Shown here: piece by piece, positions 27,054 through 36,622 of the stretch
Numbering within the stretch: position 1 is the stretch's first letter
How the letters are laid out: every line of letters begins with the position of its first letter
Made by a program: the position numbers and the translations under genes
Source of the DNA: Halorubrum aethiopicum
GTDB taxonomy: Archaea; Halobacteriota; Halobacteria; Halobacteriales; Haloferacaceae
Direction: 5' to 3'
DNA length: 64,000 bases
NCBI RefSeq assembly: GCF_001542905.1
Contig: NZ_LOAJ01000001.1
Span: 558,001 to 622,000, forward strand
The notes under the pieces: generated by a model
Databases searched by the model: none
The model's input: the letters and a program-made list of their open reading frames with translations, nothing else
What the model was told of the DNA's origin: nothing

Positions 27054-28385
27054 ATGGGCGTGTTCTACAAGTGGGGAGCGGGCCGAGACCCCGGCCACCC
27101 GGAGATCGTCGACGCGCACGGCTCGACGCTGGTGACCGCGGACGGCGACGAGATCGTCGACGCGGCCGCGGGCGCGGCGGTCGTCAACCTCGGCCACTCG
27201 CTCGAGGGCGTCGCCGACGCCATGGCCGAACAGGCCGAGCGGGTCGGCTACGTCTCGACGTCGCACTTCTCGACCCCGGCCGTCGAGTCGGTCGGCGAGA
27301 AGCTCGCCGCGATGACGCCGGGGTCGCTGAACGCCGCCTTCCTCGTCGACTCCGGCAGCGAGGCGATCGAGTCGGCGATCAAGCTCGCGCGCGACTACCA
27401 CGTCGCCCGCGGCGAGCCGACGCGCGAGGCGGTGATCGGCCGGTGGACTTCGTACCACGGCGCGACGCTCGGCGCGCTCGCCGCCTCGGGCAACACCGGC
27501 CGGCGGACGACGTACGACCCGCTCCTCCGGGACTGGCCGAAGATCGGCCCCTCGTACCCCTACCGCTGGGAGTTCGACGGCTCGCCCGAGGAGCAGGCGG
27601 TCGCGGCCGCCCGGGAACTGGAGCGGCTCGTCCGTCGCCGCGGCCCCGAGACGGTCGCCGCGTTCGTCGCCGAACCCGTCGGCGGCTCGAGCATCCCCGC
27701 GACGCGTCCGCATCCCGCCTACTACCGCGAGATCCGGCGGATCTGTTCGGAGTACGGACTCCTCTTCATCGCCGACGAGGTGATGGTCGGATTCGGCCGA
27801 ACCGGGGAGTCGTTCGCCTGCGAGGGGCTCGGCGTCACGCCGGATCTGCTGGCGCTCGGCAAGGGCCTCTCCGCCGGCTACGCCCCGATAAGCGCGACGA
27901 TGGTCGCCGACGGCGTCGTCGAGGCGCTCGAGGACCACGACCACCCCTTCCAGCACGGCCACACCTACAGCGGGAACCCGATCTCGGCCGCGGTGGCCGA
28001 CCGCGTGCTCGACCGCTACACGGAGGACCTGTTCGCGGCGGTTCGGCGGCGCGGGCGGCGGCTCGAGGCGGCCCTGGAGCCGCTCGCCGAGAGCCCGATC
28101 GTCGGCGAGATCCGGCGGGTCGGGCTCCAGATCGGGATCGAGTTCGTCGCCGACCGGGAGACGAAGGCCCCCTTCGATCCGGACGCCGACGTCGCCGACC
28201 GGGTCTACGACGCCGCGCTCGCGAACGGCGTGTACACGTATCCCGGCGGCGGCAGCGTCGACGGGCAGGCGGGCGACCACCTCATGCTCGCGCCGCCGCT
28301 CACGGTCGACGACGCGGACATCGAGGCGATCGGCGAGGCCGTCGTCTCGGCCGTGAACCGGGTCGCCGACGAGGAGGGATACTAG
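27054..28385 (+). CDS. Class III pyridoxal-phosphate aminotransferase
   Basis: This 443-residue enzyme has the class III fold: SGSEAIESAIKLARDYH near residue 100, WTSYHGATLGALAASGN near 137, the PLP-contact IADEVMVGFGRTG near 240, and the Schiff-base Lys in LALGKGLSAGYAP near 268. Related enzymes transaminate omega-amino acids such as 4-aminobutyrate, beta-alanine or diamines, or aromatic amines; the substrate cannot be fixed. The leaderless-type promoter is GATTTATG at 27021-27028. It converges on sufD. Confidence 0.88.
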   Translation: MGVFYKWGAGRDPGHPEIVDAHGSTLVTADGDEIVDAAAGAAVVNLGHSLEGVADAMAEQAERVGYVSTSHFSTPAVESVGEKLAAMTPGSLNAAFLVDSGSEAIESAIKLARDYHVARGEPTREAVIGRWTSYHGATLGALAASGNTGRRTTYDPLLRDWPKIGPSYPYRWEFDGSPEEQAVAAARELERLVRRRGPETVAAFVAEPVGGSSIPATRPHPAYYREIRRICSEYGLLFIADEVMVGFGRTGESFACEGLGVTPDLLALGKGLSAGYAPISATMVADGVVEALEDHDHPFQHGHTYSGNPISAAVADRVLDRYTEDLFAAVRRRGRRLEAALEPLAESPIVGEIRRVGLQIGIEFVADRETKAPFDPDADVADRVYDAALANGVYTYPGGGSVDGQAGDHLMLAPPLTVDDADIEAIGEAVVSAVNRVADEEGY

Positions 28386-28407
28386 GGGAGAAACCGACCG
28401 CGACCGC

Positions 28408-28430
28408 AAAAATCGAACTCGTGCGTCTCC
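28408..28430 (-). terminator. Probable sufD terminator (T-run)
   Basis: About 15-30 bases after the sufD stop, the minus strand carries GATTTTTGCGG. A T-run after a stop is the usual archaeal termination signal. The region also separates the convergent aminotransferase gene. Confidence 0.4.
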
Positions 28431-28443
28431 GTCGCGAGCGACC

Positions 28444-29661
28444 CTACTGGAGCCGCTCAACGACGAGGTCCTCGACGTCCTCGCGGAACTCGTCGACCGC
28501 GATCTCCTCCAGGACGGGCACGAAGAAGCCCTCGACGAGCATGTTCCGGGCCGTCTTCGAGTCGATGGAACGGCTCTCGAGATAGAACAGGTCCTCGGCG
28601 TCGACCTGGCCCACGGTCGCGGAGTGTGACGCCTCCGTGTCGTGGTTGTGGATGATCAGCTTCGGCGACGCGTCCGCCTCGGCGTCGTCCGACAGCATCA
28701 GCGTGTTCTCGCGCTGGTAGCTGGAGGTGCTCCACGCGTCCTCGCCGACGTCCTGAACGCCCTCGTACACGGAGCGCGCCACGTCGTCGAGCACGCCGCG
28801 CGTGACGAGGTCGGCCGTCGTGTGTTCGGCCTGGTGCCAGACGCGGGCGTTGACGTCGAAGTGCTGGTCCTCGCTGCCGAAGAACGTCCCGACGATCTGG
28901 CTCTCGGAGCCGTCGCCGTTCAGTTCCGTCTCCACGTCCGAGCGGGTGAGCTTCGAGCCGAAGTTGCTCTCGATCCAGTCGATCGTGGCGTACGTGTCCG
29001 TGACCCCGCGTTTCAGCGAGTAGGTGTAGGTGTCGTCGTCGAGGTTCTGGAGCGAGCCGAACTGGACGTCGGCGTTCTCGCCGCCCACGACCTCGACGAG
29101 GTTCGAGAAGTAGCGGTCGCCCTCGACGTCGCTCTCCTCGCCCGACGCGATCGACTCGAGGATCGTCACCGACGACGACTCCTCGGCGACCACGAGCGTC
29201 TGGCTGAACAGCGAGCGGGAGTTCATCTCCGCGCGGATCTTCACGTCCTCGACGTCGACGCCCTCGGGGACGTAGACGAACGTGCCGGTGGTGAAAAGCG
29301 CCACCGACAGCGCCGTGAGGTAGTTGTGCTCGGGGTCGAGCACGGTGCCGAAGTGCTCCTCGAGGGTGTCGCCGTACTCGTCGAACGCCTCCGTGAACGG
29401 GGCGACGACGACCTCGTCGTCGCCGGCCGTCCGCTCGGTCGTGTCCGACTGGTTCAGCGGGTCGACGAGCGCTTCGAAGTCCAGCGCCTCCAGGTCGGTC
29501 CAGCGCCGGCCGGGCGTCTGGATGACGTCGGGCAGTTCGGCCGTCTCCAGCGCCTCGAGCGCGTTCAGACGGGTCTCGAGGAGCCACTCGGGCTCGTCGC
29601 GTTCCTCCGCAATGCGTCGTACCGTGTCCTCCGAGAGGCTCTCGATTGCTTTCGTGCTCAT
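28444..29661 (-). CDS. sufD: Fe-S cluster assembly scaffold protein SufD
   Basis: This 405-residue protein is the SufD partner of SufB in the SufBCD Fe-S assembly complex. It has the beta-helix core (FVYVPEGVDVEDV near 140; HNHDTEASHSATVGQVDAED near 335) and the C-terminal helical domain (ARNMLVEGFFVPVLEEI near 370). The conserved His of the HSATVG motif is present. It starts one base after the sufB stop (29663). Clustered sufC-sufB-sufD is the usual archaeal order. Confidence 0.93.
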   Translation of the reverse strand: MSTKAIESLSEDTVRRIAEERDEPEWLLETRLNALEALETAELPDVIQTPGRRWTDLEALDFEALVDPLNQSDTTERTAGDDEVVVAPFTEAFDEYGDTLEEHFGTVLDPEHNYLTALSVALFTTGTFVYVPEGVDVEDVKIRAEMNSRSLFSQTLVVAEESSSVTILESIASGEESDVEGDRYFSNLVEVVGGENADVQFGSLQNLDDDTYTYSLKRGVTDTYATIDWIESNFGSKLTRSDVETELNGDGSESQIVGTFFGSEDQHFDVNARVWHQAEHTTADLVTRGVLDDVARSVYEGVQDVGEDAWSTSSYQRENTLMLSDDAEADASPKLIIHNHDTEASHSATVGQVDAEDLFYLESRSIDSKTARNMLVEGFFVPVLEEIAVDEFREDVEDLVVERLQ

Positions 29662-29662
29662 G

Positions 29663-31090
29663 TTATCCGAGCGAACCCTCCATCTCCAGCTCGACGAGCC
29701 GGTTCAGCTCGACGGCGTACTCGATCGGCAGCTCCTCCGTGATCGGCTCGATGAACCCCGAGACGATCATCTGTTTCGCGTCGTCGTCGTCGAGACCGCG
29801 CGACTGGAGGTAGAAGATGTCCTCGTCGCCGATCTTCCCGACGGTCGCCTCGTGGGCGACGTCGACCTTCGACTCGTTGATCTCCATGTACGGCATGGTG
29901 TCGGAGGTCGACTCGTTGTCGAACATCAGCGCGTCACACTCGACGGCGGTCGAGGAGTTCTCGGCCCCGTCGGCGATGTGGACGAGCCCGCGGTAGTTGG
30001 TGCGGCCGCCGTCCTTCGAGATCGACTTCGACTCGATGGTCGATTTGGTCTCGGGCGCGTTGTGGTACACCTTCGCGCCGGTGTCGATGTCCTGGCCCTC
30101 GCCCGCGAAGGCGATGGTGATGTGGTTGTCGGACGCGCCGCGGCCCTTCAGGATCGTCGAGGGGTACAGCATCGTCGCCTTCGACCCCATCGACCCCGAG
30201 ATCCACTCCATGCGCCCGCCCTTCTCGGCGATGGCGCGCTTGGTGTTCAGGTTGTACGTGTTCTTCGACCAGTTCTGTACCGTGGAGTACTGGACGTGTG
30301 CGTCCTCCCCGACGAACACCTCGACGCCGCCGGAGTGGAGGTTGAACGCGGAGTACTTGGGCGCGGAACAGCCCTCGATGTAGTGGACCTCCGACCCCTC
30401 CTCGGCGATGATGAGCGTGTGCTCGAACTGGCCCATCCCCTCGGAGTTCATCCGGAAGTACGCCTGGATCGGCATCTCGACCGTGGTGTCCTCGGGGACG
30501 TACACGAACGAGCCGCCCGACCAGATCGCGCCGTGAAGCGCCGCGAACTTGTTGTCGCTCGGCGGCACGGCCTTCGTCATGAAGTACTCCTTGACGAGCT
30601 CCTCGTGCTCCTGGACCGCCTTGTCCATGTCACAGAAGACGACGCCCTTCTCCTCCCAGCGCTCCTGCATGTTCTGGTAGACGATCTCCGACTCGTACTG
30701 CGCGCCGACCCCGGAGAGCGCGTTCTTCTCGGCCTCCGGGATGCCCAGCTTGTCGAAGGTGTCCTTGATCTCGTCGGGGAGGTCCGTCCAGTCGTCGACG
30801 CCCCCGCGGACGTCGATGTCGGGGCGGATGTACGGGACGATCTGGTCGATGTCGACCTCCGAGAGGTCCGGCGCTTCGGGCCAGTCGGTCGGCATCGGCA
30901 TCGCCTTGAACTGCTCGAGCGCGCGCAGGCGGCGCTCCAGCATCCACTCCGGTTCGTCCTTGTCCTCCGAGATGACGCGGATCGTCTCCTCGGTGAGGCC
31001 CTTCTCGGTCTTGAAGGCGGACTTCTCCTCCTTTTTGAACTCGAAGCGGGCCTCGGTGTCGGTCTCTTTGAGGTGGTCTTGTGAACTCAT
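29663..31090 (-). CDS. sufB: Fe-S cluster assembly protein SufB
   Basis: This 475-residue protein is the main scaffold of SufBCD, on which nascent Fe-S clusters form. It is typical in length and shows SGGSFVYVPEDTTVEMPIQA near residue 185, the Cys in YIEGCSAPKY near 245 (proposed cluster or sulfur site in the family), and CDALMFDNESTSDTMPYMEI near 390. The ATG follows a 52-base gap after sufC. With sufC and sufD it forms a cytosolic ATPase-scaffold complex. Confidence 0.95.
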   Translation of the reverse strand: MSSQDHLKETDTEARFEFKKEEKSAFKTEKGLTEETIRVISEDKDEPEWMLERRLRALEQFKAMPMPTDWPEAPDLSEVDIDQIVPYIRPDIDVRGGVDDWTDLPDEIKDTFDKLGIPEAEKNALSGVGAQYESEIVYQNMQERWEEKGVVFCDMDKAVQEHEELVKEYFMTKAVPPSDNKFAALHGAIWSGGSFVYVPEDTTVEMPIQAYFRMNSEGMGQFEHTLIIAEEGSEVHYIEGCSAPKYSAFNLHSGGVEVFVGEDAHVQYSTVQNWSKNTYNLNTKRAIAEKGGRMEWISGSMGSKATMLYPSTILKGRGASDNHITIAFAGEGQDIDTGAKVYHNAPETKSTIESKSISKDGGRTNYRGLVHIADGAENSSTAVECDALMFDNESTSDTMPYMEINESKVDVAHEATVGKIGDEDIFYLQSRGLDDDDAKQMIVSGFIEPITEELPIEYAVELNRLVELEMEGSLG

Positions 31091-31142
31091 GTCAGTTGTT
31101 TACGGCTCCGGTTGTATAGCGTTGGCGCGTAACCACGTTCCA

Positions 31143-32060
31143 TTACGCGGTTCCGTAGGCGTCCTCGCGGACCCAGTCGTACCCCTCGTCCTCGAGCTTC
31201 TCGGCGAGCTCCGGGCCGCCGCTCTTCGCGACTTCGCCGTCCAACATAACGTGGACGTGATCGGGCTCGACGTAGTCGAGGATGCGCTGGTAGTGGGTGA
31301 TCTGGAGGATCCCGGTGCCCTGCTCGTCGCGGAGCGCGTTGATCCCCTTCGAGACGTCCTGGAGGCGGTCGATGTCGAGCCCGGAGTCGATCTCGTCGAG
31401 CACGGCGATCGCGGGCTCGAGCATCGCGGCCTGGAGCACCTCGTTCTGTTTCTTCTCGCCGCCCGAGAAGCCGGCGTTGAGGTACCGCTGCATGAACTTC
31501 TCGTCCATGTCGAGGAGCTCCATCTTCTCGGAGAGGATCTCCTGGAACTCGGCGACGCCGATCTCGCCGTCGTCGGCGGGGCCCTCCATCGGGGAGGTGT
31601 CGTAGCCCTCGTCGTCGGCCTCCGTCTCCTCGTCGTCCTCCTCGTCCTCGAACAGCTCCTCGCGCTCGTCGGCCTTCGCGTTGAGCGCCTGCCGGAGGAA
31701 GTTCGTCATCGTGACGCCCTCGATCTCCGCGGGGTACTGGAACCCGAGGAAGATCCCGAGCGCGGCGCGCTCGTTGGGCTCGAGTTCGAGCAGCTCCCAG
31801 TGGTAGTCATCGTCGTCGAGGTCGGCCTCGACATCCGCCAGGTCGGCCTCGTCGAGGTGGAGCGCCACGCTCCCGTCCGTGACCTCGTAGGCGGGATGTC
31901 CGGCGATGACCTTCGCCAGCGTCGACTTGCCCGAGCCGTTCGGACCCATCAGCGCGTGGATCTCCCCGGACTCGACCTCGAGGTCGACGCCCCGAAGGAT
32001 CCGTTCACCGCCCTCTTCGGCCACCCGCACGTGTAGGTCGCTGATCTCGAGAGTTGCCAT
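31143..32060 (-). CDS. sufC: Fe-S assembly ATPase SufC
   Basis: This ABC-type ATPase energises SufBCD. It has Walker [10 protein letters not shown] (residues 39-47), Q-loop [16 protein letters not shown], signature [11 protein letters not shown] near 205, Walker [15 protein letters not shown] near 226 and H-loop ITHYQ. At 305 residues it is longer than bacterial SufC (about 250). The extra is an acidic insertion ([17 protein letters not shown], about residues 140-157 and flanks) between Q-loop and signature, seen in halophile versions. First gene of the operon; no iron box is seen in front of it. Confidence 0.95.
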   Translation of the reverse strand: MATLEISDLHVRVAEEGGERILRGVDLEVESGEIHALMGPNGSGKSTLAKVIAGHPAYEVTDGSVALHLDEADLADVEADLDDDDYHWELLELEPNERAALGIFLGFQYPAEIEGVTMTNFLRQALNAKADEREELFEDEEDDEETEADDEGYDTSPMEGPADDGEIGVAEFQEILSEKMELLDMDEKFMQRYLNAGFSGGEKKQNEVLQAAMLEPAIAVLDEIDSGLDIDRLQDVSKGINALRDEQGTGILQITHYQRILDYVEPDHVHVMLDGEVAKSGGPELAEKLEDEGYDWVREDAYGTA

Positions 32061-32181
32061 ATGTAGGGTTATGCCTCGTGGGTGTATCGTAGGTGTTCTC
32101 GAGGTTAATAGTTACGAATATCCCGCCGAAAATCACCGTTTCGAGAAGAATTCTTTCGAGGTCGAAAAGCGTGTTTTGCGA

Positions 32182-34995
32182 TCACATGAACGAGCCGAGT
32201 CCGGTCTGCTCCTGACCGGTCTTGACCTCCTCCCAGGAGGTGCCGAGCGACTCGATGATCCGCTCGATGGGGCCTTTCAGCGTCTTCTCGAGCATCTTCT
32301 CCCAGTCGACCTCGAACTCCTCGGGGATCTGGTCGGCGTACTCGAAGCAGATCACGTCGGGGTCGCGTTTGAACTCGCCGTAGAGCCCGTCGCGTTGGGG
32401 ATCGAACCCCTCCTCGCGTTCCATGCGCTCCCAGAAGTCGGGATGGACCTTCTCCAGGTAGAGCCGCTTGGGCTTCGAGCCCCTCCCGAAGTTCGTCCCC
32501 AACAGCTCGTTGGCGTACTGTGCGCCCCGGACCTGCGCGGTCGGCGTCTCGTAGGCGTCGAGTCGCTTGCCGATCCCGCCGGGGATCCCGACCTCCTCGA
32601 CGTCGACGTTCCCCGCGAGGAAGTCGTCGATGACCCCCGAGAGGTACGTCGTGATCGCCTCGAGGTCCTCGTCGATGTCGTCGCCGGTGACGATGGTCTC
32701 GATGACGTGCTGTTGGACCTCCTTCGTGATCCCTGCGATGTCCGAGCGCTTGTACTCGAAGCCCGTGATGTCGATGTCGTCGACGTCCTTCCCCTCCTTC
32801 CAGACGATGTGGCCCGCGTACCGCTTCTTCTTGCCCGCCTGGAAGAAGCGCCGGTAGAGCTTCTCGAACTCGATCTCGAAGCGGTGGGCGTCGGCGTTCA
32901 ACTCCTCGCGCGCGAAGTCGTCGTAGCGGTCGTTGATGTGCTCCTGGATGTCGAAGGAGGTCTCGATGGCGCTTTCTTTCGAGAGATCACCGAGAGATAG
33001 CATGACGCTGTCAGTATCCCCATATGTAACTTTTCTTCCAATTTCTTCGGTCACGCCGGCGGTGAAGTCGATCACTTCCCGGTTGGTCGAGGTGACGCCC
33101 GCGCTCATCTCGCGGTCGTACAGGCGGAACCGGTCCCACCCGAACACGCCGTATAGACTGTTCATCAGGACCTTGACGGCTCCCTGCTGTCTGTCGTACT
33201 GCTCGTACGCCTCGGTCCCCGGATCGTGTTCGTTCCGGAGCGCCTTCTTCTCCTCGCGCTCGTCGAGGAGCTCGTTCACCATCTCCCGGATGATCCCGTC
33301 CGGCTCCTTGCGGAAGTGGACGCCCGTCGGTGTCCGATACGTCTCGCCGTCGTACTCGTCCGGATCGACCTTCGTCTCCGGCGAGGCGTTGATCGTCACC
33401 ATCGACATGGGGTAGAGGCTCTTCAGGTCGAGCACGCTCACCATCTCGCGGACCCCGGAGATCGGGTCGAACACCGCGCCACCCTCGAACTCCTCGGCCT
33501 CCTGTTGGCCCTTCGAGGGGAGCGCGAAGTTCCCGAACGCCATGTGGAGCACGTACATGTCGACCGCGTCCCCCGGCGTCGTCGCGTCCTCCAGCTTACA
33601 GCCGACGATCTTCCGGGCGTCGTCCCAGAAGGCGATCACGTCCTGCGCCCGGTCGATCTCGACGCAGAGTTCCACGTCGCGGATGCTGTACTCGAGCAGG
33701 CGCTCGGGGTCCCGCTCCCAGAGATCGCCGATGTCGCCGGCGTACCGCTCCTTGCCGACGCCGAGTTCGCGTTCGCCCACGGCGTCGAGCCGGTACGACT
33801 CCAGCTCCGTGAACATCGTGCGCTTGTAGGCGTACAGCAGGTCGAAGACGACACGGCCCTTGATGTCGGGACCCCCCCAGCTCGACCGCCACACCTCGCC
33901 GATGCGGGAGAGCCGCTCGATCGAGAGGTCGTACTCGCTGCCGTCGTCGAGCACCTCCAGCCGGTCGAGGACGTAGGGGGCGTCGAAGTCCTCGAAGTTC
34001 CACCCGGTGAGCACGTCGGGGTCGGTGTCGTCGAGGTACTCGACGAACGCGTCGAGCATCGCGGCCTCCTCCTCGAAGACCTCGACGCGGAAGTCGAGCT
34101 CGGCGTCGTTCCCGTCGGTCGCGTCCCCGCTCGCCGCGATCCCCTCGTAGTCGGGAAGGTCCTCGGGCGGCGGGATGTCTGCCTCCGGCGCGTCGTACAG
34201 CCAGACGACGTACTCGTCGTCGTAGGAGTCGTGACTGGTGAGACAGACGATCGGCTCCTCGCCGTCCTCGGGGAAGCCGCGCCGGTCGTCGACCTCGATG
34301 TCGAAGGTGTTCACCCGCATCTCGGCGTCGACGTCGGCGGGCTCCAACATCCCCTCGTGGACCTGGATCGTCCCCTCCCCGTCGTCGAGCCGGCGCTCCT
34401 CCACGCGGAGGCCGCCGTTGAGTCCGTTGTCGATCAGAAAGCGGTTGGGGAAGAGGATGTCCGCCTCGAAGGTGGTCTCGAAGTCGTCGCGGATGTTGCC
34501 CACGTCGCGCGGGGTCCGGGTGACGATCCGGGTGAGCGGCTCGCCGCGGATGCTCTCGTAGGGCTCGCCCTCGGCGTTCTCCTCGCGGGTGCCGATAACC
34601 ACGTCGTACGCCTCGACGGGATCGCTATCGAGCTCGGCGGTCGGGACGTAGAAGTACGGCTCGACGCCGAGCACGCGGAGGTGTTCGACGACGTCGTGGT
34701 CCGTGTCCTCGTCGACGTGTTCCGCCGGCCGGCGGCCGAACACGTGGACGACGGGGTACTCGTCGGTGCCGTACCCCTCGACCGCGTAGTCGATCTGGGT
34801 GATCATCAGCTCGACGGTCCCCGTCGAGTCCGGGAACTTCGCCTCGTCGACGTCGACGACGTCGCTGACGCGTCCGTGTCCGCCGCCGGCGACGACTTTC
34901 GCCTCCTCGGCGGCGAGGTCGTCGCGGGTGCTGCCGTCGTCGCCCGCCTCCGATCCTGCGGGCGACGAGAAGTCCGAGAGCCCCGACTGAGTCAT
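32182..34995 (-). CDS. polB: Family B DNA polymerase (PolB)
   Basis: This is a replicative or repair DNA polymerase with 3'-5' proofreading. The 937-residue protein has exonuclease motifs (NTFDIEVDDR near 230; TGWNFEDFDAPY near 345; YSIRDVELC near 445) and polymerase motifs LDLKSLYPMSM (motif A, near 535), KVLMNSLYGVFG (motif B, near 630) and YGDTDSVM (motif C, near 680). All three motifs, where many haloarchaeal PolB genes carry inteins, are uninterrupted here. Start at the ATG of MTQSGLSDF (34995). Confidence 0.95.
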   Translation of the reverse strand: MTQSGLSDFSSPAGSEAGDDGSTRDDLAAEEAKVVAGGGHGRVSDVVDVDEAKFPDSTGTVELMITQIDYAVEGYGTDEYPVVHVFGRRPAEHVDEDTDHDVVEHLRVLGVEPYFYVPTAELDSDPVEAYDVVIGTREENAEGEPYESIRGEPLTRIVTRTPRDVGNIRDDFETTFEADILFPNRFLIDNGLNGGLRVEERRLDDGEGTIQVHEGMLEPADVDAEMRVNTFDIEVDDRRGFPEDGEEPIVCLTSHDSYDDEYVVWLYDAPEADIPPPEDLPDYEGIAASGDATDGNDAELDFRVEVFEEEAAMLDAFVEYLDDTDPDVLTGWNFEDFDAPYVLDRLEVLDDGSEYDLSIERLSRIGEVWRSSWGGPDIKGRVVFDLLYAYKRTMFTELESYRLDAVGERELGVGKERYAGDIGDLWERDPERLLEYSIRDVELCVEIDRAQDVIAFWDDARKIVGCKLEDATTPGDAVDMYVLHMAFGNFALPSKGQQEAEEFEGGAVFDPISGVREMVSVLDLKSLYPMSMVTINASPETKVDPDEYDGETYRTPTGVHFRKEPDGIIREMVNELLDEREEKKALRNEHDPGTEAYEQYDRQQGAVKVLMNSLYGVFGWDRFRLYDREMSAGVTSTNREVIDFTAGVTEEIGRKVTYGDTDSVMLSLGDLSKESAIETSFDIQEHINDRYDDFAREELNADAHRFEIEFEKLYRRFFQAGKKKRYAGHIVWKEGKDVDDIDITGFEYKRSDIAGITKEVQQHVIETIVTGDDIDEDLEAITTYLSGVIDDFLAGNVDVEEVGIPGGIGKRLDAYETPTAQVRGAQYANELLGTNFGRGSKPKRLYLEKVHPDFWERMEREEGFDPQRDGLYGEFKRDPDVICFEYADQIPEEFEVDWEKMLEKTLKGPIERIIESLGTSWEEVKTGQEQTGLGSFM

Positions 34996-35154
34996 ACGCT
35001 CCGTTCGGCGCACCCGGCTAAAAGACCGGCGTTCGTTCGCGGCCCCGTCGCTCGCCGGTCGCGCTGGAGCGGGATCGACCTCGAGCGGCGGCCCCGACCG
35101 GTGACACTCACCCCCACGGAAAAGCCTATATCGTGTAACGACTTACCACGGTCC

Positions 35155-35328
35155 ATGCCCTCGAACCCGCTTCGGGACGACGGGACGCACCGCTCGGGCG
35201 ACCACGACGCGGCCGACGCCGAGGTGGAGGTGTACGAGGACGACGGAAACGTGGTGCTCTTCGAGGCGGAGAACCCGCTCGCGTGGGTCGAGGCCAGCCG
35301 AACGGTGCGACTCGCCGACGCGGCCTGA
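35155..35328 (+). CDS. Small conserved haloarchaeal protein (DUF7331-like)
   Basis: This 57-residue acidic protein reads EVYEDDGNVVLFEAENPLAW in its core, followed by VEASRTVRLADAA. It is divergent from polB. CCTATATC at 35126-35133 is a good TATA box for a leaderless ATG at 35155. It resembles the DUF7331-type mini-proteins found in haloarchaea; that assignment is from memory and is uncertain. Function unknown. Confidence 0.65.
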   Translation: MPSNPLRDDGTHRSGDHDAADAEVEVYEDDGNVVLFEAENPLAWVEASRTVRLADAA

Positions 35329-35432
35329 GCCGCGTCTCGGCGCGATTCCGACGCGTCTCGGACGCGCTTCGACGTCCTCGCCCGCGACCGCCGGACACAA
35401 CCCCTTTGCCCCGCCGCCCCCTACCGGCGGGC

Positions 35433-35924
35433 GTGTTCCCCTTCGACGAGGACGACGAGGGCGAGGTCTCCTTCGGCGAGAGCTCCGACGCCGAGCGCGA
35501 GATGACGCCGGAGGTCCCGAAGGCCCCCTCGGTGAAGTCGTTCGACGACGACGGGGACTTCTCGGCCGCCGGCGACGTGGACGGCGACACCCTCCGCGCG
35601 TTCGTCGTCGCCGTGATCTACGCGAACCTCGCGGTCCTCCTGGTGAGTCTCGGCCCGCTCGTCTGGTTCTTCGAGGGGTGGAGCCGGATCGGGATCGCCC
35701 TGCTCGTCGCGGGGCTTCTCGCCGGGGTCCGGACGTACCAGACGTACCGGTCGTGGGACCGGTCGCGAGGGGACGACGAGGCCGGGGACGCGGACGCCGC
35801 CACGGACTCCGAAACCGCCGCGGGCGATGCCGCCGCCGACGTGGGCGAGGACGGAGACGTTGACGCCGACGGAGACGTTGACGACGACGGAGACGTTGAC
35901 GACCGCCCCGCCCCGGAACCGTAA
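35433..35924 (+). CDS. Acidic membrane-anchored protein (DUF7322-like)
   Basis: This 163-residue protein starts with GTG (35433) and FPFDEDDEGEVSFGESSD. It has an acidic N-terminal half, two membrane segments (RAFVVAVIYANLAVLLVSLG; GIALLVAGLLAGVRTYQTY) and an Asp/Ala-rich tail. In the tail an 18-base unit coding for DVDADG/DVDDDG is repeated three times (35855-35905). It resembles DUF7322-type proteins. The neighbours are small haloarchaeal genes next to polB. Function unknown. Confidence 0.65.
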   Translation: MFPFDEDDEGEVSFGESSDAEREMTPEVPKAPSVKSFDDDGDFSAAGDVDGDTLRAFVVAVIYANLAVLLVSLGPLVWFFEGWSRIGIALLVAGLLAGVRTYQTYRSWDRSRGDDEAGDADAATDSETAAGDAAADVGEDGDVDADGDVDDDGDVDDRPAPEP

Positions 35925-35950
35925 TCCGTCTCGTTCCCCTTCTCCGACCC

Positions 35951-36400
35951 ATGCGAACGGTTCGAGACGCCGACGGCGAGACGTACCTCCTCGTGAAACG
36001 GTCCGGGGAGTCGAGCCGGGTCCGCGACCCGGAGACCGGCGAGGAGCGGTACGTCGAGAACGCGACCCTCGAGGCGGTCGAGGGGGAGTCGCCGCTCGAG
36101 ACCGCCGCGACGGGCGTCCCCGAGCCCGTCCGTCGGACGGTCCGGGCGGTCAACGACGACCGGACGCTCGGGCTGCTCGTCGAACTCGTCGACCGCGGAC
36201 CGCTGTCGGTCCGCGAGCTCATGGACGCCTACGACATGTGCGAGTCCGATCTCCACGGCCGGCTCGCGGAGTTCCGCGTCGCCGAACTGATCGAGGAGGT
36301 CGACGCCGGCGGTCGCCGAGGATACGCGGCGACGCCGGTCGCCGAGGCGGCGGTTCGGCTGTTGCGCGGGGATCCGGAGACCGCCACCGACGAGTCGTAG
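35951..36400 (+). CDS. Winged-helix protein (DUF7346-like)
   Basis: This 149-residue cytosolic protein has an N-terminal beta domain (MRTVRDADGETYLLVKRSGE, then the EERYVENATLEAVEG strand) that could be a small ligand or protein contact module. A C-terminal winged helix follows (LLVELVDRGPLSVRELMDAY, DMCESDLHGRLAEFRVAELI). It is predicted to bind DNA. It follows the DUF7322-like gene by 26 bases and is probably cotranscribed. Target unknown. Confidence 0.7.
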   Translation: MRTVRDADGETYLLVKRSGESSRVRDPETGEERYVENATLEAVEGESPLETAATGVPEPVRRTVRAVNDDRTLGLLVELVDRGPLSVRELMDAYDMCESDLHGRLAEFRVAELIEEVDAGGRRGYAATPVAEAAVRLLRGDPETATDES

Positions 36401-36622
36401 GGAGGCGACCGCTCCCGACCGCCGACCGCGGGCCTCACGCCCCCTCAGCCTCGGCGGACGGGCCGCGCGGGACGTACCGCTCCGCGCCGGCCCGCCGCCT
36501 CCCTCTCGCGCGCCACCGCAATGAGCCGCTTGTTTTGACTGTACTGAAGATCAAGTGGCTCACCGACGGGGGACGGGATCGCGGGGGAAGACGACGAAGA
36601 CGCGGGTTCGACTCGCGACGTC

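Noticed and set aside
32182-34995. Inteins in polB
   Set aside because: Motifs A, B and C are continuous, and no splicing or LAGLIDADG sequences are present.
36585-36620. Possible tRNA T-arm (GCGGGTTCGACTCGC)
   Set aside because: The bases flanking the loop do not pair as a T stem, and no acceptor or anticodon arm can be drawn around it.
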